Part shown: piece after piece, positions 1-8,826 of the stretch
Numbering within the stretch: position 1 is the first letter of the stretch
Layout: each line of letters opens with the position of its first letter
Origin: Psychrobacillus sp032154225
Lineage (GTDB): Bacteria; Bacillota; Bacilli; Bacillales_A; Planococcaceae
Length of the DNA: 64,000 nt
Direction: 5' to 3'
Assembly (NCBI RefSeq): GCF_032154225.1
Contig: NZ_JALDYF010000006.1
Coordinates: 1 to 64,000 of the forward strand
Made by a program: the position numbers and the translations under genes
Notes under the pieces: generated by a model
The model's input: only the letters and a program-made list of their open reading frames with translations
Databases searched by the model: none
What the model was told of the DNA's origin: nothing

Positions 1-84
1 ATCTGTCTAGCTATATTTCTTAACGTTTTGCATGTTCAGTTTTCAATGTTCAGTTGTTATAAATTGTCGTTTTGTTTTGGCGAC
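1..84 (-). other. probable pre-16S rRNA leader (partial)
   Basis: Region downstream of the rrn-like promoter, running to the left edge. It has no ORF and is AT-rich with short direct repeats (GAACATTGAAAACTGAACATG), typical of precursor rRNA leaders with antitermination signals. The mature 16S start is not reached. Confidence 0.5.
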
Positions 85-90
85 TTCTCT

Positions 91-119
91 ATATTATCAA
101 GTTTTAATATAAGTGTCAA
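91..119 (-). promoter_or_regulatory. strong sigma-A promoter, probably of an rRNA operon off the left edge
   Basis: Read on the minus strand there is a perfect -35 TTGACA (114-119), a 17-bp spacer and a -10 TAATAT (91-96), followed by GAGAAGTCGCC. The leader down to position 1 contains ATTGAAAACTGAAC, the kind of boxA/pre-16S leader text seen in Bacillales rrn operons. In this gene order an rrn operon commonly follows the gyrB-gyrA block. The 16S gene itself is not in the window, so the assignment is inference. Confidence 0.7.
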
Positions 120-201
120 CACTTTTTTAAAACTTGATAGGAAGAGCCTCATGACCTATATCTGCCAAGGCAGTTAAACGCTGAAGCTAGACAAATTAAA
201 A

Positions 202-233
202 CTCTTTTCTACCATTTGAAGAGTAGAAAAGAG
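202..233 (-). terminator. intrinsic terminator after the HD-GYP gene
   Basis: Perfect 11-bp inverted repeat CTCTTTTCTAC/GTAGAAAAGAG, followed on the minus strand by TTTTAATTT, placed just after the HD-GYP stop codon. It isolates this gene from the rrn-like promoter downstream. Confidence 0.8.
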
Positions 234-239
234 ACAAGT

Positions 240-1352
240 TTAATTCAATATGCTTTCAATATATAAAACTCTTTTAGCTGCTAAATCTATGATTTGGCCA
301 CTCTCTGTTAATCGAATCATTGGTCTCACTGGAGAGTCTCTATGTAAGAACACTACTTCTCCTTCACTTTCATCCGATAAAAGAACACGTGTAGAAATAG
401 GTAACTCTCCTACTAAAGAAAGTAATGTATTTACAACTGTAATATTGTACTTACCGAACTCCTCTTCTCTTATCATCTCTAAAACTTTAAAAGATGAACT
501 CTTCGTACGGAAAACTCGTTCAGACGTCATTGCATGATAAACATCTGAAACAGCTATTATTTGTGCCACTACAGAAATCTTATCCATTTTTTCACCTTTA
601 GGATAACCACTTCCATCTAATCTTTCATGATGTTGAAATACTGCAAGTTTCATCTCTGGCTTTATTAATGGGCTATCTTTGATCATTTGGAAGCTATTCA
701 TTGGATGTTTTTTAATTTCAGAGAAATCTGCTTCTGTTAAGAAAGACTTTTTCTCTCTAATTTTCACATCAACTTTTGCCATTCCACAATCTGCAAGTAA
801 TCCAGCAGTTGCAATTTGAATAATTTGTCCTGCAGGGTAGTCCATCTTTTTCGCAATTGCTCCTGAAATTATTCCAACTGCTATAGAATGGTGAGCATTA
901 TACTTACTTATGTTAGAGTACTCATTCAACTGTGAGAAAACTTTTGGCTCTTCCAGTGCTCTTTCTACTAATGGCATAATAATATTACGCAGTTTTGTAA
1001 CATCTACCTTTGCGCCTGCTTCCCATGAAGAAAATTCTTTATGGTATTTTTTCACAGAATCCATATATAAGCTTTCAAAACTTACTTTTTTCGGCTTAGA
1101 TGTCTCTTTGCTAACGGATACAATCGCTTCTTCTTCCTCTTTGAGTTTCTTTAATTCTTCTTCTGTTCTATTAAAAATGTTTTCAATTTTAACCGGGACT
1201 TTACTTATTTCAAAGGCACGTAGTACTTGTATATGTTCTCTTGTTATTTTCGTATCTTTTCGAATAATGGGAGTCATGGTATTAGCCAAGATGTCTTCTG
1301 CAACAACACTTCCCAACTTTAACTCGTCTAAGTTTTCTACTGCTTGTTCCAT
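240..1352 (-). CDS. HD-GYP domain protein with altered HD motif
   Basis: This 370-aa cytoplasmic protein has a C-terminal HD-GYP domain (about residues 145-320), the family of metal-dependent phosphodiesterases acting on cyclic di-GMP or related nucleotides. The signature Gly-Tyr-Pro is intact (GSGYPKG, about 248-253) and HH pairs are present at 154-155 and 241-242. The central HD pair, normally LLHDIG, reads LLADCG (185-190), so the metal-binding His is Ala. The N-terminal 140 residues include a Lys/Glu-rich linker and no recognisable sensor domain. A good SD (AAGGAAGG) precedes the ATG. It follows gyrA but is separated from it by a terminator. The fold is clear; whether it is catalytically active is doubtful. 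Confidence 0.85.
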   Translation of the reverse strand: MEQAVENLDELKLGSVVAEDILANTMTPIIRKDTKITREHIQVLRAFEISKVPVKIENIFNRTEEELKKLKEEEEAIVSVSKETSKPKKVSFESLYMDSVKKYHKEFSSWEAGAKVDVTKLRNIIMPLVERALEEPKVFSQLNEYSNISKYNAHHSIAVGIISGAIAKKMDYPAGQIIQIATAGLLADCGMAKVDVKIREKKSFLTEADFSEIKKHPMNSFQMIKDSPLIKPEMKLAVFQHHERLDGSGYPKGEKMDKISVVAQIIAVSDVYHAMTSERVFRTKSSSFKVLEMIREEEFGKYNITVVNTLLSLVGELPISTRVLLSDESEGEVVFLHRDSPVRPMIRLTESGQIIDLAAKRVLYIESILN

Positions 1353-1417
1353 ATAGCACCTTCCTTTGAACAGTGATTTTCCTAATTATACTAATAAATA
1401 AGATAAATGCATATGCA

Positions 1418-1457
1418 AAAAGCACGTTTAAACAAAAGGTCTTGTTTAAACGTGCTT
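1418..1457 (-). terminator. gyrA terminator (bidirectional hairpin)
   Basis: Long inverted repeat AAAGCACGTTTAAACAA (1418-1434) with TTGTTTAAACGTGCTTT (1442-1458) around a short loop, with T-runs on both sides. It sits between gyrA and the HD-GYP gene and separates them into two transcription units. Confidence 0.85.
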
Positions 1458-1469
1458 TTTCTTTAGTTT

Positions 1470-3965
1470 TTACTCTTCTTCTATTGATGATGATGAATCA
1501 TTTTCATCCGTTGAATCTTCTTCTATTACTTCATCATCTTCTTTTTCAACTTTTGCTACTGTTGCTATTAGTTCGTCTCCTGCCAATCTCATTAGTCGAA
1601 CGCCTTGAGTACTTCTACCAGTAACAGAAATATCGTTGACGTCCATTCGGATAAGCATTCCATTTATCGTAATTAACATTAAGTCCTCAGATCCATCGAC
1701 TGCTTTCACTGCAGAAAGCGGACCATTTTTGTCTGTGATTTGACAAGTTTTCACACCCATACCACCGCGACTTTGTAGACGGTACTCTGATTCTGGTGTT
1801 CGTTTTCCATAACCATTTTCAGTTACAACTAGTATTTCTTGTCCTGGTTCGATGATTTCCATTCCTACAACATAGTCATCATCTTTTAAGCGAATACCTC
1901 TTACACCGCTTGCTGTTCTACCCATTGAACGAATATCTTCTTCTTCGAAACGTACAAGCTTACCTTGACGGGTTCCAATAATTATGTCCTTGCTTCCATC
2001 CGTTAATCGAACAGATATAAGTTCATCTTCTTCACGTAACGAAATAGCAATTAGTCCGTTCGCACGAATATGTGCAAATCCAGAAACTGGTGTACGTTTT
2101 GTAACACCGTATTTAGTTGTAAAAATAAAGTAATTATTTTCTTCAAAAGAAGCCATTGGAATCATTGCAGTTACTTGCTCATCCTTATCAACGCCTAACA
2201 AGTTAATAAGAGGTAAGCCTTTCGCGGTTCTTCCGTATTCTGGAATTTCAAACCCTCTAGCACGATATACTTTCCCTTTATTGGTAAAGAAAAGAATTGT
2301 ATCATGTGTCGAAGTAAACAACAAATGTTCTACGAAATCATTTTCATTTGTACCCATTCCTTGTACACCACGGCCACCACGTTTTTGACTCTTATACGTA
2401 TTTGCTGGTAGACGTTTAATATATCCTTTGTTTGTTAGAGTAAGCACGGAATTTTCTACAGGAATTAAATCTTCATCCTCTAAAACCTCTGCTCCTCCTG
2501 AAACGATTTCTGTACGACGTTTATCAGCAAATTTTGCTTTAATCTCAGAAATTTCTTCTCTTATAATTTCAAGTACTCTAAACTCATTCTCTAAAATAAA
2601 TTTAAGCTCTTCAATTAACGCTATAAGTGAATTGTACTCTTCTTCTATTTTATCTCGTTCTAATCCAGTTAATCGTTGTAAACGCATATCTAGAATAGCT
2701 TGTGCCTGACGATCAGATAAATCAAATGTTTCCATCAAGCCATTCTTCGCTTCTTCTCCCGTTTGAGAAGAACGAATTAACTTGATAATTTCATCAATAT
2801 GATCTAGGGCGATTCGCAAGCCTTCTAAAATATGTGCTCTATCTTCAGCTTTTTTCAACTCGAATTCGGTACGACGACGAATAACTACTTTTTGATGTTC
2901 TAAGTAATGATAAAGCATTTCTTTTATATTCAAGACTTTTGGTTGATTGTCCACAAGTGCAAGCATGTTTACACCAAAGCTTGTTTGCAATGCCGTTTGT
3001 TTGTATAAATTATTTAATAAAACATGCGAGTTTGCATCTTTACGTACTTCAATTACGATACGCATACCAGTACGATCGGATTCATCCGCTAAGTGTGTAA
3101 TACCATCTATTTTCTTATCACGGACTAATTCTGCAATTTTCTCTATTAGACGCGCTTTATTTACTTGATAAGGTAACTCTCTAACAATGATTACTTCTTT
3201 GCCACTTGCTTTTTGTTCAATTTCGACTTTTGCACGAATTAAAATAGAACCTCTACCTGTTTCGAATCCGCGGCGAATACCACTACGCCCTAAAATAATT
3301 CCTCCAGTAGGAAAATCAGGACCTGGAATAATCTCCATTAATTCCTCTATGGTAATAGCAGGGTTTTCTGATAATGCTAAAACTCCATCTATTATTTCTC
3401 CTAAGTTATGCGAAGGAATGTTTGTTGCCATTCCAACCGCAATTCCGGAAGCACCATTTGCAAGTAAATTAGGATATCTACTAGGTAAAACAACTGGTTC
3501 TCTTTCCTGCCCGTCATAGTTATCTTTATAATCTATCGTATTTTTATTAATATCACGCAACATCTCTAACGCAATTTTAGACATACGAGATTCTGTATAA
3601 CGCATCGCAGCTGCTCCGTCACCATCGACAGATCCAAAGTTACCATGGCCATCTACTAACATGTAACGATAACTAAAATCTTGCGCCATACGTACCATTG
3701 CTTCATAAATAGATGAGTCACCATGTGGGTGATACTTCCCCATTACATCCCCAACAATACGAGCTGATTTTTTATGAGGTTTATCTGGTGTATTTCCTAA
3801 CTCTTGCATTCCGTATAAAATTCGACGATGCACAGGCTTTAGCCCGTCACGAACGTCTGGTAACGCACGAGATACAATTACGCTCATGGCGTAGTCTAGA
3901 AAGGAAGTTTTCATTTCCTGACTAATATTGATCCCTTTGACACCTTTATTCGGTATTTCTGACAT
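1470..3965 (-). CDS. gyrA: DNA gyrase subunit A
   Basis: GyrA (831 aa) is the breakage-reunion subunit of DNA gyrase, which introduces negative supercoils using ATP together with GyrB. The winged-helix region has the catalytic Tyr at about residue 123 (AAMRYTES). The quinolone-determining region has Ser84 and Glu88 (HGDSSIYEAM), the usual susceptible residues. The C-terminal beta-pinwheel carries the GyrA box QRGGRGVQG, needed for DNA wrapping, and the protein ends in a very acidic Glu/Asp/Ser tail. It lies 27 bp downstream of gyrB on the same strand with its own SD (GGAGG), so the two are cotranscribed. Length and motifs are ordinary for Bacillales. Confidence 0.99.
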   Translation of the reverse strand: MSEIPNKGVKGINISQEMKTSFLDYAMSVIVSRALPDVRDGLKPVHRRILYGMQELGNTPDKPHKKSARIVGDVMGKYHPHGDSSIYEAMVRMAQDFSYRYMLVDGHGNFGSVDGDGAAAMRYTESRMSKIALEMLRDINKNTIDYKDNYDGQEREPVVLPSRYPNLLANGASGIAVGMATNIPSHNLGEIIDGVLALSENPAITIEELMEIIPGPDFPTGGIILGRSGIRRGFETGRGSILIRAKVEIEQKASGKEVIIVRELPYQVNKARLIEKIAELVRDKKIDGITHLADESDRTGMRIVIEVRKDANSHVLLNNLYKQTALQTSFGVNMLALVDNQPKVLNIKEMLYHYLEHQKVVIRRRTEFELKKAEDRAHILEGLRIALDHIDEIIKLIRSSQTGEEAKNGLMETFDLSDRQAQAILDMRLQRLTGLERDKIEEEYNSLIALIEELKFILENEFRVLEIIREEISEIKAKFADKRRTEIVSGGAEVLEDEDLIPVENSVLTLTNKGYIKRLPANTYKSQKRGGRGVQGMGTNENDFVEHLLFTSTHDTILFFTNKGKVYRARGFEIPEYGRTAKGLPLINLLGVDKDEQVTAMIPMASFEENNYFIFTTKYGVTKRTPVSGFAHIRANGLIAISLREEDELISVRLTDGSKDIIIGTRQGKLVRFEEEDIRSMGRTASGVRGIRLKDDDYVVGMEIIEPGQEILVVTENGYGKRTPESEYRLQSRGGMGVKTCQITDKNGPLSAVKAVDGSEDLMLITINGMLIRMDVNDISVTGRSTQGVRLMRLAGDELIATVAKVEKEDDEVIEEDSTDENDSSSSIEEE

Positions 3966-3992
3966 CCTAAAGACCTCCAGTCACACACATTC

Positions 3993-5918
3993 TTATATAT
4001 CTAGATTTTTCACGTACACAGCATTTTCTTCGATAAATTGACGACGTGGTTCTACTTCTTCGCCCATTAGCTGTTCAAATATTGCATCTGCTTCCATTGC
4101 ATTATCAAGGTTTATTTGAAGGAGAGTACGATGTTCCGGATCCATTGTTGTTTCCCACAGTTGTGTAGCATCCATTTCTCCTAACCCTTTATATCGTTGA
4201 ATATTTGGTTTTGGAGTGCTAGATAAACGAGCCATAATTTCTTTTAGCTGTTCATCATTATAACAATATTCAACATGTCTCCCTTGTTTCACTTGATATA
4301 ATGGTGGCTGTGCTGCATAAATATAGCCAGCTTCAATTAATGGTCGCATAAAACGGAAGAAAAATGTCAGTAGTAAAGTTCGAATATGTGCACCGTCGAC
4401 ATCTGCATCCGTCATAATAATAACTTTATGGTAACGGGCCTTTTCTAATGAAAACTCTTCTCCAATACCGGTACCAAGTGCCGTTATCATCATACGAATT
4501 TCTGCATTTCCTAAAATTCTATCTAAACGTGCTTTTTCCACATTCAAGATTTTTCCACGCAAAGGAAGAATTGCTTGGTAGTGACGATCACGACCAGATT
4601 TAGCAGATCCACCAGCTGAGTCACCTTCAACAATATATAGTTCACTTTCTGCCGGGACTCGTGAAGAACAATCAGATAGTTTCCCTGGTAGGCTAGAAAC
4701 TTCAAGTGCTGACTTTCTACGTGTAAATTCACGTGCTTTTTTAGCTGCAACACGTGCACGAGCTGCCATTAACCCTTTTTCTACTACTTGTCGAGCTATG
4801 GATGGATTTTCCAACAAAAATCGCTCAAAGCCTTCCGAAAACAAACTATTAGTAATAGTACTCACTTCTGAGTTACCTAGCTTTGTTTTTGTCTGTCCTT
4901 CAAATTGAGGATCCGGATGTTTTACAGAAACGATTGCTGTTAAACCTTCTCTTACGTCGTCTCCAGTTAAATTCGTATCCGCCTCTTTTAATAACCCATT
5001 TTTACGAGCATAGTCATTTATCACACGAGTAAGTGCTGTTTTAAACCCTGACTCATGTGTTCCACCTTCATAAGTATTAATATTATTTGCAAACGATAAA
5101 ATATTTGAAGCATATCCTGCGTTATATTGCATAGCAATTTCTATAGAGATTCCATCTTTTTCTCCCTCTACAAATATTGCTTCTTCTGTGATTGGTTCTT
5201 TGGATTTATTTAAGTCTTCAACGTATGATTTTACTCCGCCTTCGTAAAAATACGTAACGGATTTTTCATCTTCTCGCTCATCAGCAATTGTAATAGATAA
5301 ACCACGATTTAAATAAGCTAATTCACGTACACGATGCGCCAATATATCAAATTCATATATAGTTGTTTCTGTAAAAATCTCTGCATCTGCTTTAAATCTA
5401 GTCATTGTTCCTGTTTCTTCTGAGTCACCAATAACCTCTAAAGGAGTACTAACGTCGCCACGTTCAAACTTAATACAATGAATTTTCCCATCACGTTTAA
5501 CATATACTTCTGTAAACTCAGAAAGGGCATTTACAACAGAAGCACCAACACCATGAAGTCCACCTGATACTTTATAACCGCCGCCGCCAAATTTACCTCC
5601 GGCATGTAGAACGGTCATGATGACTTCAACAGCAGGTTTCCCCATTTTTTCTTGGTTACTTACAGGGATACCACGTCCGTTATCTTCTACTCGAATCCAA
5701 TTGTCCTTTTCGATCGTAACAATAATGTGATCACAATGGCCAGCTAATGCTTCATCAATACTGTTATCGACAATTTCCCAAACAAGATGGTGAAGTCCTT
5801 TTGAACTGGTAGTACCGATATACATTCCTGGACGTTTTCTTACCGCTTCTAAGCCTTCTAGTACTTGTATCTGATCAGCATCATAAGATGTTTCTAGCTC
5901 TTTTTCTTCCATTGCCAA
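3993..5918 (-). CDS. gyrB: DNA gyrase subunit B
   Basis: GyrB supplies the ATPase of gyrase. It has a GHKL ATP-binding fold (VDNSIDEALAG, DNGRGIPV, GGLHGVGAS), a transducer domain and a C-terminal TOPRIM domain (EGDSAGGSA, then DADVDGAHI with the metal-binding acidic triad). The proposed TTG start at 5918 gives a product beginning MAMEEKELETSYDADQIQVL, matching the usual GyrB N-terminus, and has a GGGTGA-type SD a few bases upstream. In-frame alternatives are ATG at 5939, without a good SD, and ATG at 5912. It precedes gyrA. The 153 bp between it and recF hold no gene; remB, which sits here in Bacillus subtilis, is missing. Confidence 0.97.
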   Translation of the reverse strand: MAMEEKELETSYDADQIQVLEGLEAVRKRPGMYIGTTSSKGLHHLVWEIVDNSIDEALAGHCDHIIVTIEKDNWIRVEDNGRGIPVSNQEKMGKPAVEVIMTVLHAGGKFGGGGYKVSGGLHGVGASVVNALSEFTEVYVKRDGKIHCIKFERGDVSTPLEVIGDSEETGTMTRFKADAEIFTETTIYEFDILAHRVRELAYLNRGLSITIADEREDEKSVTYFYEGGVKSYVEDLNKSKEPITEEAIFVEGEKDGISIEIAMQYNAGYASNILSFANNINTYEGGTHESGFKTALTRVINDYARKNGLLKEADTNLTGDDVREGLTAIVSVKHPDPQFEGQTKTKLGNSEVSTITNSLFSEGFERFLLENPSIARQVVEKGLMAARARVAAKKAREFTRRKSALEVSSLPGKLSDCSSRVPAESELYIVEGDSAGGSAKSGRDRHYQAILPLRGKILNVEKARLDRILGNAEIRMMITALGTGIGEEFSLEKARYHKVIIMTDADVDGAHIRTLLLTFFFRFMRPLIEAGYIYAAQPPLYQVKQGRHVEYCYNDEQLKEIMARLSSTPKPNIQRYKGLGEMDATQLWETTMDPEHRTLLQINLDNAMEADAIFEQLMGEEVEPRRQFIEENAVYVKNLDI

Positions 5919-6071
5919 CTTGCTCACCCACTCTTTCATTACTTCAATACTGGAAAACTAAACTGTTATTTATGTATAACACTTTATTTTACATGACAGC
6001 CTTCTAACAAATCAGTTTGAAGTTATAATATTTTTACTAATTTATTTTTAACTGAAACTAACTAAAAGTTA

Positions 6072-7187
6072 TTAATCAATTTTAACTGCACCTTGTTCCA
6101 CATGAAACATTTGTGCACGCTTCATCGTTTCATGTGCCAATCCATCTACACTTGTCGTAGTAACGAATGTTTGAACTTCGCCTTGAATTGTATTTAATAA
6201 ATGAGATTGCCTATAATCATCTAGTTCAGACAAAACATCATCTAGCAATAAGACAGGAGTTTCCCCTACTTCTTTTTTAATAAGTTCAATTTCTGCAAGC
6301 TTTAATGATAAAGCAGTTGTTCGCTGCTGACCTTGTGAGCCATATGTTTGAACATCATAGTCATTAACGAAAAACTGAAGATCATCTCTATGAGGACCTA
6401 TTAAAGTTACTCCTCGATCTAGCTCTCTTTTTTGATTTTCAAACAGTTTGATTTCTAGGAAGTTCTTCATTTCATTTTCGGTCCAATCAGCTTTTATACC
6501 TGATGCAGTGTGATAGGATACAGTCAATTTTTCTAAGCCCCTAGAAATACCAAAGTGAATTGGTTCTGCCCATCTTTGTAATAAATCCATAAATTGAAAT
6601 CTCTTTGATATCACTTTTACGGCAGCATCAATATATTGTTCTGTATAAACTTCAAACATGACATCTTTTATAAAGGATTTACTTTGATTCTGTTTTAAAA
6701 TACTATTTCGTTGTTTTAAAAGCTTTTGGAAATGAAGTAAATCATGTAAATAAACCGGGGAAATTTGACCGATTTCCATGTCTAGAAATCGTCTTCTAAC
6801 TTGTGGACTACCTTTTACTAAGTACAAATCTTCTGGTGCAAACATAACAACATTAAATTGACCAATATAATTGCTCAGTTTGGTTTGTTCTAAATGATTA
6901 ATTTTTGCTTTTTTTCCTTTTTTTGATAAAACTAATTCCAAAGGTAAACGACCGTACTTTTTTTGAATATCACCTTTTATTTTACCATAGTCTGATTCCC
7001 AACGTATTAATTCTTTATCGTTCGTAGTTCGATGAGACTTTGCCATCGATAAAACATACAATGATTCCATTAAGTTAGTTTTACCTTGTGCATTTTCACC
7101 AATAAAGACGTTTATTTTTGAGGAAAAATCCAATTGAATTGAATCATAATTACGGTAATCTTTTAATTCTAATCGTTCGATGTACAT
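6072..7187 (-). CDS. recF: DNA replication/repair protein RecF
   Basis: RecF (371 aa) is an SMC/ABC-type ATPase that helps load RecA at single-strand gaps through the RecFOR pathway. Walker A is GENAQGKTNLMES near residue 30. The ABC signature (YGSQGQQRTTALSLKLAE) and Walker B (PVLLLDDVLSELD) are in the C-terminal third. It starts 2 bp after the yaaA stop, so the two are translationally coupled. The last codons (FHVEQG) overlap a near-parS sequence described separately. Confidence 0.98.
   Translation of the reverse strand: MYIERLELKDYRNYDSIQLDFSSKINVFIGENAQGKTNLMESLYVLSMAKSHRTTNDKELIRWESDYGKIKGDIQKKYGRLPLELVLSKKGKKAKINHLEQTKLSNYIGQFNVVMFAPEDLYLVKGSPQVRRRFLDMEIGQISPVYLHDLLHFQKLLKQRNSILKQNQSKSFIKDVMFEVYTEQYIDAAVKVISKRFQFMDLLQRWAEPIHFGISRGLEKLTVSYHTASGIKADWTENEMKNFLEIKLFENQKRELDRGVTLIGPHRDDLQFFVNDYDVQTYGSQGQQRTTALSLKLAEIELIKKEVGETPVLLLDDVLSELDDYRQSHLLNTIQGEVQTFVTTTSVDGLAHETMKRAQMFHVEQGAVKID
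6094..6109 (+). other. parS-like 16-mer in the recF 3' end
   Basis: TGTTCCACATGAAACA differs by one base from the parS consensus TGTTCCACGTGAAACA. It lies inside the recF coding sequence, where it encodes the conserved C-terminal FHVEQ, so protein constraint alone may explain it. The changed base is in the central CACGTG core, which usually matters for ParB binding. Confidence 0.35.
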
Positions 7188-7189
7188 AA

Positions 7190-7417
7190 TTAATCCCCGT
7201 TCTCTGATCCAACCAATTGAAATTTCCCTACACCCGGAATATTCACTATGTCCTTATCGCGAAGTTTGCGACCTCTTCTTTGATCAACTTCTCCATTTAC
7301 ATAAACAAGATGTTCACTTAAAAACCATTTAGCCATTCCACCTGAATCAATTGCATCTGTCATTTTCAATAACTGACCAAGTGTTATAAATTCTGTATCA
7401 ATTCGAATCTGTTCCAA
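7190..7417 (-). CDS. yaaA: S4 domain protein YaaA
   Basis: A 75-aa protein made almost entirely of an S4-type RNA-binding domain (LGQLLKMTDAIDSGGMAKWFLSE, then VNGEVDQRRGRKLRDKDIV). It is the conserved small gene between dnaN and recF in Firmicutes, with a proposed ribosome-associated role. The start is TTG at 7417, supported by AGAGGTAGGA upstream on the minus strand. It is separated from dnaN by a terminator and coupled to recF. Confidence 0.93.
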   Translation of the reverse strand: MEQIRIDTEFITLGQLLKMTDAIDSGGMAKWFLSEHLVYVNGEVDQRRGRKLRDKDIVNIPGVGKFQLVGSENGD

Positions 7418-7486
7418 AAATAATCCTACCTCTTCTCGTTTTCATTATCCTTTCATTTTACTCCAATTAACGAGATAAGTAAAAAA

Positions 7487-7508
7487 GATAGTCACAAAAG
7501 TGACTATC
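7487..7508 (-). terminator. dnaN terminator
   Basis: Perfect 9-bp stem GATAGTCAC/GTGACTATC with a 4-base loop, followed on the minus strand by TTTTTTAC. It sits 11 bp past the dnaN stop, so dnaA-dnaN transcription is expected to stop or attenuate before yaaA-recF. Confidence 0.85.
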
Positions 7509-7518
7509 TCCGAATTTC

Positions 7519-8655
7519 TTAATATGTTCTGACTGGTAAAATAAGCTGCAAAATGGAATCATCATGAACTGATTTCAGTACAAATGGTCTCATTGCACCT
7601 GAAAATAAAATCTTCACATCTTGTCCATCAATTGCTTTTAAAGCATCCATCATGTATTTGGCACTGAATGAAATTTTTAATTGTTCCCCATCGATCGACT
7701 CTGCTTGAATTTGTTCTTCTACATTTCCAATTTCCGGTGAATTAGAAGAAACCTCGACGAAACTTTGATCAATTGTTGAAAAACGAACTACATTATTTCT
7801 TTCTTCTCTTGCAAGTAATGACGCACGATCAATAGCTTGTAGAAGTGATTTTCCATTTACTAAAATGGTTGTTTTATATTCGTTCGGTATTAAACGAGAT
7901 GTGTCAGGATAGTTACCTTCTAAAAGTCTTGAATAGAATAATACATCTCCAGTTTTAAATAAAATTTGTTGTTGTGTCATAACAATCGCAACTTCTGAAG
8001 AAGTTTCTTCTAAAATTTTATTTAAATCATTCAAGCTTTTCCCTGGAATTACTACGCTATATTCTTCTTCTGGTAAATCCTTCAATGCTGTTTTTCTTTT
8101 GGCTAGACGGTGACTATCAGTTGCAACGCAATGTAATTCTCCATCTTTTACTTGCCAATTAACACCCGTTAATACAGGACGACTTTCTGATGTTGATACA
8201 GCAAATACAGTTTCTTTAATAATCGATTTTAATAAATCAGAAGGCATGATGAATTGTCGATCTTCTTCGATTTGTGGAAGTAATGGATATTCAGATGCAT
8301 CTAATCCAATAAGACTAAATTCAGATTTACCTGATCGAATATGAGTTTGAAATTGGTTGGTAACTTCTATTTCTACGTCATTTGTAGGCAGTTTACGAAC
8401 AATTTCATTAAATACTCTAGCTTGTAAAACGATTGAACCAGTTTCAACTATTTGAATTATTTGTTCTCCATTTTTTTCAGTAGGTATAAATGTTTGAATA
8501 GTAATATCAGAATCACTACCTGTAATATATAATCCTTTTTCAGTAACTTCCAGTTTCAATCCAGTTAAAATAGGAACTGTTGTTTTTGAACTTACTGCTT
8601 TCATTACATCGTTTAATCCATCAAGTAAACTATCTCTCATTACATCGAATTTCAT
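7519..8655 (-). CDS. dnaN: DNA polymerase III beta sliding clamp
   Basis: This 378-aa protein is the ring-shaped processivity clamp of the replicative polymerase, built from three repeated clamp domains (about 1-125, 128-247, 249-378). Typical segments are LKLEVTEKGLYITGSDSD in domain 1, TGVNWQVKDGELHCVATDSH in domain 2, and the C-terminal ILPVRTY, which closes the partner-binding pocket. It lies 171 bp downstream of dnaA across a DnaA-box-containing spacer, the standard arrangement. Confidence 0.99.
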   Translation of the reverse strand: MKFDVMRDSLLDGLNDVMKAVSSKTTVPILTGLKLEVTEKGLYITGSDSDITIQTFIPTEKNGEQIIQIVETGSIVLQARVFNEIVRKLPTNDVEIEVTNQFQTHIRSGKSEFSLIGLDASEYPLLPQIEEDRQFIMPSDLLKSIIKETVFAVSTSESRPVLTGVNWQVKDGELHCVATDSHRLAKRKTALKDLPEEEYSVVIPGKSLNDLNKILEETSSEVAIVMTQQQILFKTGDVLFYSRLLEGNYPDTSRLIPNEYKTTILVNGKSLLQAIDRASLLAREERNNVVRFSTIDQSFVEVSSNSPEIGNVEEQIQAESIDGEQLKISFSAKYMMDALKAIDGQDVKILFSGAMRPFVLKSVHDDSILQLILPVRTY

Positions 8656-8699
8656 TTTTGTACCTCGCTTATATAGTTATTATTTATTTAAAAGATTAA

Positions 8700-8727
8700 T
8701 AGATATAGTAATAGGGCTTGTGGATAT
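8700..8727 (+). promoter_or_regulatory. candidate origin unwinding element (DnaA-trio-like)
   Basis: Within the dnaA-dnaN spacer, TAG triplets recur on a 3-nt grid (TAG ATA TAG TAA TAG, 8700-8714). They run into GGC and then the near-consensus DnaA box TGTGGATAT at 8719-8727. A row of trinucleotides, a GC cluster and a DnaA box is the layout described for the basal unwinding system of Bacillus subtilis. The flank on the other side is very AT-rich. Confidence 0.45.
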
Positions 8728-8819
8728 GTTGATAAGTATGTTTAGCTTGTTTATTCTCAACTATCCACATGTTTATAAGTTGTGCATAAGTTTTATGGGA
8801 ACTTTATTACTTATCCACA
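8719..8819. promoter_or_regulatory. oriC: DnaA-box group in the dnaA-dnaN spacer (oriC, second half)
   Basis: One perfect 9-mer box TTATCCACA (8811-8819) and three one-mismatch boxes: TGTGGATAT 8719-8727, CTATCCACA 8761-8769 and TGTGCATAA 8781-8789. In Bacillales the bipartite origin places one DnaA-box cluster upstream of dnaA and a second between dnaA and dnaN, where unwinding occurs. Confidence 0.85.
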
Positions 8820-8826
8820 TTTCAAC

